A DNA stretch of 18,230 nucleotides from OMOG01 sp041485845 (GTDB taxonomy: Bacteria; Acidobacteriota; Terriglobia; Bryobacterales; Bryobacteraceae). The translations under genes were made by a program, and so were the position numbers. The notes beneath the pieces are model-generated. The model ran no database searches, had not been told where the DNA came from, and saw only the letters and a list, made by a program, of their open reading frames with translations. The stretch's first letter is position 1, and every line of letters starts with the position of its first letter. The stretch lies in contig JBGPKH010000102.1 of assembly GCA_041485845.1 (NCBI GenBank), forward strand, positions 1-18,230, read 5' to 3'. Positions 7,803 through 14,209 of the stretch are shown in pieces.

Positions 7803-8944
7803 GGGCGCTGTTGTCAGTTCTTAAGTGGGACGCCACGCTAGTGCGTCTCGTCCTCGCTTCCCTGGCGCTGGTGGCGGTGGCGATCGCCCTGGTTGTGCGG
7901 TCCACTCCGCACTACGGCACGCCGCTGTGGCCCGGCGCGCGCCACACGCGGGAAGAGCGTGACCGGGCCATCCGGCGCGGCCTCGATTTCATCTACGATT
8001 CCATCGCGCGCAACCCCGCGTACTTCCGCGAGTGGGGCCACGATCTCCTGGCCGCGTTTTACAACATCGCGGTGACCTCCGACGATCGTGAGCTCCGCCG
8101 CATGGCCTGGAGCATGGGACACGAGCGGGCGCTCGAATACCGCCGCATTCATCCCACGGCGCCGATGGACCTGGAGGTGGGCGAGCTCACCGACCTGGTC
8201 TTCGGCGACGATGCCGCCGGCCGTCTCGGCGCGCCCGACGCCCGAATCCATAGGCAGATTCGCGAAGCCGCGGCGCGCTTTTCAGCGGAGGATGTCCTGG
8301 GCTTCGATCCAGCCAAAGAGCCGCCTCCAACCGATCTTCCCAAAGAGTGCCGCAAGTGCGGCCGGCAGAACGCGCGTGGTGTGACCATCTGTGCGCGGTG
8401 CGGCGCGCGGCTCGAGATCTGGAATCGCTACGACCTTTACCAGGACGCGCTTATCGACACCTACACCGGCGACCGCACCGGCATCACGTTGGGCGCGCAC
8501 TACGTCGACGTCCTGCACTGGCTGCCGTCGCTGCGCCCTTACCCGCCACGCAAACCGGACAACGGCGACGATTACTACGCGGGCGTCTACACCGCCACCC
8601 ACGTGGTCTACACTTACAACGACTACAGCCAGTTCCGGCTCTCGCCCGATTGCTTTCCCGAGGAGTTCGAACACCTCGAGCGAAACCTGCGCCAGGCGGT
8701 GGTCGACAAGGACCCCGAGACCATGGGTGAGTACCTCGATACGCTGCGTTCCTTCGGCCTCACCTTCGCAGATCGGCTCATTCGCGCCGGATTCGAGTAT
8801 CTGCTCTCCGCGCAGAATCCGGATGGAAGCTGGGGCGAGGTCAAGGATATCGATCCGTACGGCCGCTACCACCCCACGTGGACGTCGATTGACGGGCTTC
8901 GCGACTACCGCTGGAGCCGCGTGCTGCCTTGCCCGGCGTATTAG
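7799..8944 (+). CDS. Membrane-anchored alpha/alpha-toroid-like protein with a central zinc ribbon
   Basis: A 381-residue protein of unknown function. Residues about 15-35 (LVLASLALVAVAIALVV) form a single N-terminal membrane anchor or uncleaved signal. A helical region follows (EERDRAIRRGLDFIYDSIAR). A zinc ribbon of the CxxC-x10-CxxC type lies at Cys184, Cys187, Cys198 and Cys201 (CRKCGRQNARGVTICARCGA). The C-terminal part is rich in Tyr/Asp/His (DDYYAGVYTATHVVYTYNDY) and ends with GFEYLLSAQNPDGSWGEV at about residues 331-348, the QxxDGSWG motif of squalene-cyclase/alpha-alpha toroid repeats. The ATG at 7799 is preferred since upstream frame is repeat DNA; it overlaps the isomerase stop (ATGA). 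Its stop overlaps the convergent gene's stop by three bases (TTAG). No enzymatic role can be assigned. Confidence 0.75.
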   Translation: MRALLSVLKWDATLVRLVLASLALVAVAIALVVRSTPHYGTPLWPGARHTREERDRAIRRGLDFIYDSIARNPAYFREWGHDLLAAFYNIAVTSDDRELRRMAWSMGHERALEYRRIHPTAPMDLEVGELTDLVFGDDAAGRLGAPDARIHRQIREAAARFSAEDVLGFDPAKEPPPTDLPKECRKCGRQNARGVTICARCGARLEIWNRYDLYQDALIDTYTGDRTGITLGAHYVDVLHWLPSLRPYPPRKPDNGDDYYAGVYTATHVVYTYNDYSQFRLSPDCFPEEFEHLERNLRQAVVDKDPETMGEYLDTLRSFGLTFADRLIRAGFEYLLSAQNPDGSWGEVKDIDPYGRYHPTWTSIDGLRDYRWSRVLPCPAY

Positions 8945-9231
8945 CGCCAGCGGCCCTCGACGAACACCCATCCTCCATGACGCCGGACCCAGCGATGCTC
9001 CACCCAGCGGCCGCGCCGCCCGGGAGGAAGCTCCCACCGCCCCGGCACCCAGACATAGGCTCGGCCGTCCCATCGATGATAGCCGCCAATCCATACGTGA
9101 CGCGGACCCGGCCTGGCGATTCGCTCTTCCACAATCGGGCGCGGCGGCGCCACCCGAATCACCACGTCGGCGGCGAGCGCGCTACCGGCCAGAAGACCCG
9201 CGAGCATAAATCCGATCAGTGTCTTGCGCAT
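8941..9231 (-). CDS. Secreted YXWGXW/WxxGxW-repeat protein
   Basis: A 96-residue exported protein. MRKTLIGFMLAGLLAGSALA is a signal peptide. The mature part is Trp/Arg/Gly-rich with repeating aromatic blocks: HVWIGGYHRWDGRAYVWVPG, RWELPPGRRGRWVEHRW, and GGWVFVEGRWR. This is the layout of YXWGXW-repeat (BcpO-related) proteins, common small envelope proteins of unknown function in Gram-negative bacteria. The pI is very basic. On the minus strand GGAG precedes the ATG by about ten bases. It converges tail to tail on the toroid-like gene and diverges from trxB. Confidence 0.85.
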   Translation of the reverse strand: MRKTLIGFMLAGLLAGSALAADVVIRVAPPRPIVEERIARPGPRHVWIGGYHRWDGRAYVWVPGRWELPPGRRGRWVEHRWVRRHGGWVFVEGRWR

Positions 9232-9350
9232 CCTTCATCTCCGTTGCAGGATATGGACCATTCTGGCACAGCACGGCACGGGATATCACCCTCATCGTCC
9301 GCCGGTACGCCCGCCTGCGTGTGCTACCCTGGACTTTCACCCACAGACCG

Positions 9351-10274
9351 ATGCGAAACGTGGTCATCATAGGATCGGGCTGCGCCGGTAATACCGCAGC
9401 GATCTACGCCGCGCGCGCCAACCTCAAGCCGCTGGTGGTGAGCGGCCACGAGGCGGGCGGGCAACTCTCGATCACCACGCTCGTCGAAAACTTTCCGGGA
9501 TTCCCCGAAGGCATCAACGGCCCGGACCTCGTCGAGAACATGAAGAAGCAGGCGGAGAACTTCGGCGCCGAGTATATGCACGGCGCGGTCATCGATTCGG
9601 ACTTCTCCACACGGCCGCTGCGACTCAACATCGAAGGCGAGTGGATCGAGACGCGCACGATCGTCATCGCTTCGGGCGCTTCGGCGCGCTGGCTGGGCCT
9701 CGAATCGGAGCAGAAGCTGATCGGCCATGGCGTGAGCTCCTGCGCCACCTGCGACGGCTTTTTCTATCGCGGAAAGAAGATCATGGTGATCGGCGGGGGA
9801 GATTCCGCCATGGAGGAGGGCAACTTCCTCACCCGTTTCGGAACCGAAGTCACGCTGGTTCACCGCCGCGAGGAATTCCGCGCGTCGAAAATCATGCTGG
9901 ACCGCGCGCGGCACAATCCCAAAATCAAGTACCTGCTGAACACCGTGGTGGAGCACGTTTTCGACGTTTCCCGGAACCTGGTCACCGGCGTGCGCCTGCG
10001 CAATCTCAAAACCGGCGAGCTTTGGGAACAGGACGTGGACGGCTTCTTCGTGGCCATCGGGCATATTCCCAATACCAAGATTTTCAAGGGCCAGATCGAG
10101 ACCGATGCGGACGGTTACATCGTCTCCAAAGGCGGCGCGCGGACCAATGTTCCCGGCGTCTTTCATGCCGGCGACGTACAGGACCGCGTTTACCGGCAGG
10201 CCATCACCGCTTCCGGCGCGGGCTGCATGGCCGCCGTGGAAGCCGAACGATACCTGGAAGCGGAAGGACACTAA
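9351..10274 (+). CDS. trxB: Thioredoxin reductase
   Basis: An FAD/NADPH enzyme that reduces thioredoxin in the cytoplasm. The 307 residues fit the low-molecular-weight family. FAD-binding GSGCAGNTAAIYAARA (residues 8-23), the redox pair CATC (Cys131, Cys134), the NADPH-binding VIGGGDSAMEEGNFLTRF, HRREEFRAS and the C-terminal GVFHAGDVQDRVYRQAITAS are all present. An in-frame start at 9219 exists, but ATG 9351 begins exactly at the family N-terminus (MRNVVIIGSG). Odd point: the first Rossmann loop reads GSGCAG where GSGPAG is usual, adding a cysteine near FAD. The gene is three bases upstream of ridA and likely co-transcribed with it. Confidence 0.95.
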   Translation: MRNVVIIGSGCAGNTAAIYAARANLKPLVVSGHEAGGQLSITTLVENFPGFPEGINGPDLVENMKKQAENFGAEYMHGAVIDSDFSTRPLRLNIEGEWIETRTIVIASGASARWLGLESEQKLIGHGVSSCATCDGFFYRGKKIMVIGGGDSAMEEGNFLTRFGTEVTLVHRREEFRASKIMLDRARHNPKIKYLLNTVVEHVFDVSRNLVTGVRLRNLKTGELWEQDVDGFFVAIGHIPNTKIFKGQIETDADGYIVSKGGARTNVPGVFHAGDVQDRVYRQAITASGAGCMAAVEAERYLEAEGH

Positions 10275-10277
10275 CCC

Positions 10278-10661
10278 ATGATCGAGCGCATTTCACCTCC
10301 TGGCGCGCCCGCGCCGCGCGGTCCCTATTCACCAGCCGTGCGCGCCGGCGATTGCATCTATGTTTCCGGCCAGGTTCCCATCGACCCGATTTCCGGGCAG
10401 GTCATCTCCGGCGATGTGCAAAAGGAAACGCGGCAGGTGCTGACCAACATCAAGAGCATTCTGGAAGGCTGCGGCGCCAGCATGGCGGACGTGGTGCGCT
10501 GCGCCGTGTACCTGATCGACGCCGGCGATTTCAAGGCGATGAACGAGGTGTACGCGGAGTTCTTCGGCGATGCCAAGCCCTCGCGCACGACGATCATCGT
10601 GGCCGCCCTGCCGCTCAAAGACGCCAAGGTGGAAATCGACGCCATCGCCCACAAGCCATAA
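10278..10661 (+). CDS. ridA: RidA-family enamine/imine deaminase
   Basis: RidA (YjgF/YER057c/UK114) hydrolyses reactive 2-aminoacrylate and related imines released by PLP enzymes. The 127-residue length is typical. GPYSPAV with the conserved tyrosine, YVSGQVPID, the NIKSILEGCGASMADVVRCAVYL block and KPSRTTIIVAALP are family features. Arg103 in PSRTT corresponds to the essential arginine of active RidA (Arg105 in the enteric enzyme), so deaminase activity is expected. ATG at 10278 lies three bases after the trxB stop. The presence of a class V PLP aminotransferase elsewhere in the window is consistent with, but does not prove, a functional link. Confidence 0.94.
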   Translation: MIERISPPGAPAPRGPYSPAVRAGDCIYVSGQVPIDPISGQVISGDVQKETRQVLTNIKSILEGCGASMADVVRCAVYLIDAGDFKAMNEVYAEFFGDAKPSRTTIIVAALPLKDAKVEIDAIAHKP

Positions 10662-10705
10662 GATTCTCGCGGGAAGAACCGGAGACCCCAACTTTCTCCT
10701 CTACT

Positions 10706-10754
10706 GGCTCCGAACGGAGCCGTACGCGTCCGCGAGCGGCATTTCCGGCCGCTC
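10706..10754. repeat. Two short hairpins after ridA
   Basis: GGCTCC-GAAC-GGAGCC (10706-10721, 6-bp stem, 4-nt loop) is followed by GAGCGGC-ATTTCCG-GCCGCTC (10734-10754, 7-bp stem, 7-nt loop). They sit 45-93 bases after the ridA stop and right before the half-copy of the palindromic repeat. They may terminate the trxB-ridA message or be part of the repeat unit; no U-tract is seen. Confidence 0.4.
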
Positions 10755-10757
10755 AGA

Positions 10758-10841
10758 GCTTGTCACGAAACAACGATTCAAATTGCGGGACCGCTTCCTT
10801 TGGTCGCGGCTCGGAAACGGCGGTCGCGGCTCGGAAACGGC
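10758..10841. repeat. Half-copy of the palindromic repeat family with a 20-bp tandem duplication
   Basis: GCTTGTCACGAAACAACG, AATTGCGGGACCGCT and GGTCGCGGCTCGG occur in the same order as in the left arm of the full palindrome at 14071-14207, but no right arm follows. At the inner end a 20-bp unit (GGTCGCGGCTCGGAAACGGC, 10802-10821) is repeated exactly at 10822-10841. It lies in the non-coding interval between ridA and the PIN remnant. Confidence 0.7.
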
Positions 10842-10974
10842 ACCGGCGTTCCGGTCGGGCGTGCGGGTCGAGAACCTGGAATCACCCACAGCACGCCGTT
10901 GGACATCGGCCCTTCGACACGTTCCGGGGTCGACGCACGACAACCCCGCGGGGCTACCGGGGAAGAAGAAGTAA
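10842..10974. other. Stretch without an identifiable gene
   Basis: Between the half-repeat and the PIN-domain remnant no frame shows a recognisable domain. One frame ends in GSTHDNPAGLPGKKK before TAA at 10972-10974 and another reads NHPQHAVGHRPFDTF, but neither has a start or continuous homology that I can name. It may be decayed coding DNA. Confidence 0.4.
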
Positions 10975-11120
10975 AGTGTACGGCGTTCCGCCGATGCCAT
11001 CCACCTGGCGACGGCCGCGCAGTCGAACGTTAACCTCTTCCTGACGAATGACAAAAGCCTCCCGCGGCTGGTGATCCAGGGATCGACTTTATCGCCGGAA
11101 TGGATGTGAACCCGTTCTGA
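10975..11120 (+). pseudogene. C-terminal remnant of a PIN-domain (VapC-like) protein, frameshifted
   Basis: In one frame from 10975 the translation reads SVRRSADAIHLATAAQSNVN and LFLTNDKSLPRLVIQG, then a stop soon after. One base earlier the frame continues as PGIDFIAGMDVNPF to TGA at 11118-11120. ADAIHLATA, FLTNDKxL and PGIDFIAGLD are the last third of PIN-domain RNases of VapBC toxin-antitoxin systems, including the conserved aspartates. The N-terminal two-thirds and any antitoxin gene are missing, and a single-base deletion near 11070-11078 breaks the rest. It is a non-functional relic lying just downstream of a repeat copy. Confidence 0.6.
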
Positions 11121-11126
11121 GCTACC

Positions 11127-11804
11127 TCAGATAAACATCTCTTCGTCCTGCGTGGCGGAATCCACGGAGGACCTGCGCGGACGCTTTACCAACGTGCTCA
11201 CGGCAGCCGAAATACCCGCCGCGATGCCGTTCACTTCCTTTACGGGACGCATCACGGCGCTCTTGAGCACTTCGCCCACGTGCTGGACTTCTTCGACGGT
11301 ACTCTCCACCGTATGATCGATCTGTTCGAGGCGGTTGCGGGCGCGCTCGGCAGCGTCGTTCAGCAGGTCGCCGAGACGCTCGACCTGCTCGCGCCCTTCT
11401 TTGGTGATCCCGACGACTTCGGTCGAGACCTCGGAAATCTTGGGACGCGCCTCTTCCAGAATGCGGTTGGCGTTGGCCAACAGCCTGGTGGTTTGTTCGA
11501 CAGCGGGACCGGACTTCTCCACTACCAGGCGCGCCTTGTCGAGGATGGGCCCGAGTTTGTCCGCGGCCGCCTTGAACTTCTGGATGGCCGGGCCAAGGGT
11601 CTCGATGTCCGGCCCCACGGTCTCGAACATAGGCTCGACTTTCGCAAGGAACGCCTCGGCGCGGTCCGCCAAGGGCTCGAATTTCCCCTGCACCTTTCGG
11701 GCGGTGCGGTAGAGGGCCAGCACCAGAAAAGCCTGTGCCACTACGGCGAGTGAGGCCAGCCCTACCGCTACCGTGACCACGATGCGAAAGATGTCTTCGG
11801 ACAT
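11127..11804 (-). CDS. Membrane-anchored coiled-coil protein (DUF948-like)
   Basis: A 225-residue protein with one N-terminal membrane helix (IVVTVAVGLASLAVVAQAFLVLALY, about residues 8-32). The remainder is a long amphipathic helical rod with recurring 11/22-residue patterns around GP motifs (FETVGPDIETLGPAIQKFKA, LGPILDKARLVVEKSGPAVE) and then REQVERLGDLLNDAAERARN. The C-terminal tail is basic then acidic (KRPRRSS ... QDEEMFI). Proteins of this form (DUF948, often beside YtxH) are envelope or stress-related proteins without a known reaction. The ATG at 11804 lies 27 bp downstream of the YtxH-like stop, so the two form an operon. I cannot exclude a methyl-accepting-like structural role, but no signalling motif is seen. 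Confidence 0.75.
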   Translation of the reverse strand: MSEDIFRIVVTVAVGLASLAVVAQAFLVLALYRTARKVQGKFEPLADRAEAFLAKVEPMFETVGPDIETLGPAIQKFKAAADKLGPILDKARLVVEKSGPAVEQTTRLLANANRILEEARPKISEVSTEVVGITKEGREQVERLGDLLNDAAERARNRLEQIDHTVESTVEEVQHVGEVLKSAVMRPVKEVNGIAAGISAAVSTLVKRPRRSSVDSATQDEEMFI

Positions 11805-11831
11805 GCGAGAGAGCTTCCCCCGGCTATTCCA

Positions 11832-12140
11832 CTAGTGCGTCGCGCCTTCGGCGGGAGGCGGTGGTTGGCCTACGACGTCGCGATAAGCCTGCCTGCCCGC
11901 TTCCATGGCGTCTGCGATGGTCTCCTTCTGGCGGCCCAGCGCTTCCTTACCCTTATCGACCCACTCGGAGGCCGTCTGCTTGATGTCCGCCCCGCGTTGT
12001 TTCAAATACTCCGTACCCTCTCCCGCCTTATCTTTGATGAGTTCGCGCGTCTCGCGTCCGGACTTCGGCGCTAACAGCATGCCGATGCCGACGCCCACGC
12101 CCAGTCCCAATAAGAAGCTGGAAAGCCCGTTTTTGTCCAT
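11832..12140 (-). CDS. YtxH-like small membrane protein
   Basis: A 102-residue protein of the YtxH/gas-vesicle-protein-GvpP-like type. The N-terminus has a glycine-rich hydrophobic segment (LSSFLLGLGVGVGIGMLLAP) followed by the hallmark KSGRETRELI, then a charged amphipathic helix (TEYLKQRGADIKQTASEWVD, KGKEALGRQKETIADAMEAG) and a Pro-rich tail (GQPPPPAEG). The ATG at 12140 is preferred over a much longer upstream frame that crosses recX in antisense, because AGGAGG stands four bases before it and the family N-terminus starts here. First gene of a two-gene unit with the coiled-coil protein; divergent from recX and probably sharing its promoter region. Confidence 0.85.
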   Translation of the reverse strand: MDKNGLSSFLLGLGVGVGIGMLLAPKSGRETRELIKDKAGEGTEYLKQRGADIKQTASEWVDKGKEALGRQKETIADAMEAGRQAYRDVVGQPPPPAEGATH

Positions 12141-12171
12141 ATATCCTCCTAAACAACTTGAACCATTTTTC

Positions 12172-12181
12172 AGTATATACT
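12172..12181. promoter_or_regulatory. Palindromic -10 region shared by recX and the YtxH-like gene
   Basis: The palindrome AGTATATACT reads TATACT on both strands (plus strand 12176-12181, minus strand 12177-12172). It lies 19 bases before the recX ATG and about 32 bases before the minus-strand ATG at 12140, in an AT-rich patch of an otherwise GC-rich region. No good -35 is seen on either side, so a bidirectional promoter is likely but unproven. Confidence 0.45.
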
Positions 12182-12200
12182 CCCCAGGGGAAACTGAATC

Positions 12201-12737
12201 ATGGAAGAACGTAAGATGCGTCTCCTGAAGGCGGAAGCTCTGTGGGGGTACGCACTGAAGATTCTGGGGGGCCGCGCGTATTCGACGGGAGAATTGCGGG
12301 AGAAGTTGCGGCGCCGGGCGGAAAAAGCCGGCGATGTGGATAATATCCTGGCACGACTCAAGGATAGCGGCTACCTCGACGACCGGCGCTTCGCCGAGGG
12401 CTTCGCCTCCGCGCGCCTCTGCAACGAAAAGCACGGCCGCACGCGTGTGATTCAGGACCTTCGGCGGCATCGTATCGCGCCCGGGCTGGCCGAACGGACC
12501 GTGAAAGAGGTGTACCAGGAGGTTGACGAGGAAGGCCTGATCGAAGATTGGATCCGCCGCAAGTACCGTCTGGCGCCGCGCGAGGGGCTCTTCACGGAGG
12601 ACAAAGACCTGGCTGCCGCGTATCGCCGGCTGCTGCGGGCGGGCTTTCGCACCGGGGAAATTGTCAAGGTGCTGAAGCGCTTCGCGAAGAATCCCGACTT
12701 GCTGGATGCGCTCGAGGCCCCGGAAGAGCAGGGGTAA
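12201..12737 (+). CDS. recX: Regulatory protein RecX
   Basis: RecX binds RecA filaments and limits recombinase activity. The 178-residue protein is built from three-helix repeats: YALKILGGRAYSTGELREKL in the first, SGYLDDRRFAEGFASARLCN in the second (the GYLDDxRFA hallmark), RTRVIQDLRRHRIAPGLAER in the third, then YRRLLRAGFRTGEIVKVLKR in the last. AGGGG at 12186-12190 lies about ten bases before ATG 12201. recA itself is not in the window, so recX is separated from its usual neighbour. It is divergent from the YtxH-like gene and followed by a hairpin repeat. Confidence 0.92.
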   Translation: MEERKMRLLKAEALWGYALKILGGRAYSTGELREKLRRRAEKAGDVDNILARLKDSGYLDDRRFAEGFASARLCNEKHGRTRVIQDLRRHRIAPGLAERTVKEVYQEVDEEGLIEDWIRRKYRLAPREGLFTEDKDLAAAYRRLLRAGFRTGEIVKVLKRFAKNPDLLDALEAPEEQG

Positions 12738-12749
12738 GAAAGACAAAAG

Positions 12750-12821
12750 AGGCCACGAATGAACCCAAAAACCCAAATGAACACGAATAACTGGGCTTTC
12801 ATTCGTGTTCATTTGTGGCCT
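12750..12821. repeat. Nested palindromic repeat between recX and the ferredoxin gene
   Basis: The inner hairpin CAAATGAACACGAAT (12774-12788) / ATTCGTGTTCATTTG (12801-12815) is perfect over 15 bp with a 12-nt loop. The outer ends AGGCCACGAATGAAC and GTTCATTTGTGGCCT are also inverted with one mismatch, so AGGCC...GGCCT bounds the element. ATTCGTGTTCATTTGTGGCC-like repeats recur in many Gram-negative genomes as I recall. It lies between two converging stops (12737 and 12838) and may also end transcription both ways. Confidence 0.75.
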
Positions 12822-12837
12822 GAAGGTCTCAGAAAGG

Positions 12838-13200
12838 CTACCGGCAAACCGGGGCGCGGGCGAACGCAAACTCCTCCACCGCGCGGCCGCCGATCAGGTG
12901 CTCCTGGATGATCCTCTCCAGCACTTCGGGGCTCGCCGAGTGGTACCAGACCCCTTCGGGGTAGACCAGCGCGATGGGCCCCCCCTCACAGATACGCAAG
13001 CAGTTGGCCTTTGTGCGGTAGACGCGGTCGAGCAGGCCGAGCTCGGCCAGCCGTCCCTTCAGATATTCCCAGGCTTCGAGCCCCGCCTCTTTCGTGCAGC
13101 ACTTGGGCTTGGTCTGATCGCAGCAGAGAAAGATGTGCCGGCGGATCTGCGGAATGTTCAGGCCCGCGGCAATCTGCACCAGGCGTTCGACGTCCGCCAT
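12838..13200 (-). CDS. Thioredoxin-like [2Fe-2S] ferredoxin
   Basis: A 120-residue ferredoxin of the thioredoxin-like group. The segment RRHIFLCCDQTKPKCCTKEA holds Cys26, Cys27, Cys34 and Cys35; the second pair is Cys67 and Cys71 in KANCLRICEGGP. These give the four [2Fe-2S] ligands (one from each N-terminal pair plus Cys67 and Cys71). PIALVYPEGVWYHSASPEVLERIIQEHLIGG is the usual C-terminal block. The ATG at 13200 overlaps the last base of the FAH-family stop (TGATG), so translation is coupled and the ferredoxin may serve, or merely be co-regulated with, the dehydratase. Electron partner unknown. A longer frame reaching 14148 is antisense-type shadow of the FAH gene. Confidence 0.9.
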   Translation of the reverse strand: MADVERLVQIAAGLNIPQIRRHIFLCCDQTKPKCCTKEAGLEAWEYLKGRLAELGLLDRVYRTKANCLRICEGGPIALVYPEGVWYHSASPEVLERIIQEHLIGGRAVEEFAFARAPVCR

Positions 13201-14045
13201 CACTCCACCAGGGCCGCGCGATTGGTGAGCTCGCCGATCTCCGCCACCCGGATGGTCACGACATCTCCGGGAGCCAGCGCGGCATCGGCCGGCACGATGA
13301 TCCCGGTGCCGGTCAGCACGACCGTGCCGCAGGGGACGCGGTTGGCGCGCGTCAGGTACTCGATCAGGGTCTCGAACCGCCGGTGCAATTTCGACGTGGA
13401 GATGCCGCCCGAGAAGATTTCCCGCCCCTCGCGCACGATCGTGCAGGTCATGTCGAGTTGGTACGGATCGGGCAACTCGCCGGCGGTCACCATCACCGGC
13501 CCCAGCGCGCAGCAACCGTCGTACATTTTCGATTGCGGCAGGTAGAGCGCATTCTCGCGCTCGATGTCCCACGCCGAGACGTCGTTCGCCAAGGTGTAGC
13601 CGGCGATGTTGCCGCGGCTGCCCAATACCAGCGCCAGTTCCGGCTCGGGCGCGGTGAAGCGCGAATCGGGCCGGATCCCGATGGATTGGCCGCTCGCCAC
13701 GCACACCCGCGCCGTACCCTTGAAGAAAATCTCCGGCCGCGGATCGCGGTAGACGTGCGCGTACATGCCCTCGCGCGTGCCGTGCTCGGCGTCGCGGAAG
13801 GAGGCGCTGGTCTCGTAGGTACACCCGCACCCCCACACCTCCGGAGGATGGATGGGCAGCACCGGCGTGAGTTCTTCCGGATGGCGGCTGGCAAGCTGGG
13901 TTGCCAGCTTGTCGAGCGGCGCCTTCTCCACTTCGGAGCGGCGGATCAGGGCCAGCATATTGTGGCCGGGAATCGGCCGCGCCAGTCCTTTCTCGAAAAC
14001 GGCGGCGATCACCACGCCATTGGATTTGATTTGTCCCAAATGCAT
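13200..14045 (-). CDS. FAH-family dehydratase, likely 2-dehydro-3-deoxy-pentonate dehydratase
   Basis: A 281-residue fumarylacetoacetate-hydrolase-fold protein. The region from PEPELALVLGSRGNIAGYTL through NDVSAWDIERENALYLPQSK and MYDGCCALGP closely follows the KdaD group, which turns 2-keto-3-deoxy-arabinonate into 2-oxoglutarate semialdehyde. Glu134, Glu136 and Asp155 lie at the spacing of the metal ligands in the archaeal enzyme as I recall it, with Lys173 as the possible catalytic lysine. A GCGCTY motif near residue 72 is also typical. The adjacent aldehyde dehydrogenase would oxidise the semialdehyde to 2-oxoglutarate. ATG at 14045 is preceded by a palindromic repeat, so promoter placement is unclear. 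Other FAH-family reactions (acylpyruvate or homoprotocatechuate-type hydrolysis) are possible. Confidence 0.8.
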   Translation of the reverse strand: MHLGQIKSNGVVIAAVFEKGLARPIPGHNMLALIRRSEVEKAPLDKLATQLASRHPEELTPVLPIHPPEVWGCGCTYETSASFRDAEHGTREGMYAHVYRDPRPEIFFKGTARVCVASGQSIGIRPDSRFTAPEPELALVLGSRGNIAGYTLANDVSAWDIERENALYLPQSKMYDGCCALGPVMVTAGELPDPYQLDMTCTIVREGREIFSGGISTSKLHRRFETLIEYLTRANRVPCGTVVLTGTGIIVPADAALAPGDVVTIRVAEIGELTNRAALVE

Positions 14046-14070
14046 TTTGTGTAAGTAAGTCCCTTAAAGA

Positions 14071-14207
14071 GCTTGTCACGAAATAACGTTGCCAATTGCG
14101 GGACCGCTCCCTTGCTCGCCAAACGCGAGGACGGTCGCGGCTCGGCAAGAGACGCGTTACTGAGCCGCGGCCAAAGGGAGCGGTGAGAATGTTGTTTCAT
14201 GACAAGC
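14071..14207. repeat. 137-bp palindromic MITE-like element
   Basis: The ends GCTTGTCACGAAATAACGTT and AATGTTGTTTCATGACAAGC are imperfect inverted repeats (about 17 of 20). Inside, CCGCTCCCTT pairs with AAGGGAGCGG and GGTCGCGGCTCGG (14133-14145) with a right arm CTGAGCCGCGGCC. The element fills nearly the whole 164-bp gap between the FAH start (14045) and the aldehyde dehydrogenase stop (14210), ending 2 bases from that stop. No coding sequence is inside. A half-copy lies at 10758-10841. Target-site duplications are not evident. Confidence 0.8.
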
Positions 14208-14209
14208 CC

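Noticed and set aside
9219..9350. Longer start for thioredoxin reductase
   Set aside because: The 44 extra residues match nothing in the family and overlap the divergent gene's 5' end; ATG 9351 matches the usual N-terminus.
10566..10620. Apparent loss of the catalytic arginine in RidA (VAALP where VARLP is common)
   Set aside because: Counting from the C-terminus places the essential arginine in PSRTT, which is intact.
10802..10841. Possible CRISPR-like array
   Set aside because: Only two directly adjoining 20-bp units without spacers; it is a tandem duplication within a palindromic repeat.
10860..10974. Possible TonB-receptor-like tail (NHPQHAVGHRPFDTF in one frame)
   Set aside because: Too short, no flanking support in the same frame, and the resemblance could be chance.
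9641..11044. Plus-strand open frame of 467 codons through trxB and ridA in another frame
   Set aside because: Arg-rich out-of-frame reading of two well-recognised genes.
12141..12869. N-terminal extension of the YtxH-like frame to 345 residues
   Set aside because: It runs antisense through recX and the hairpin repeat; AGGAGG and the family N-terminus mark the start at 12140.
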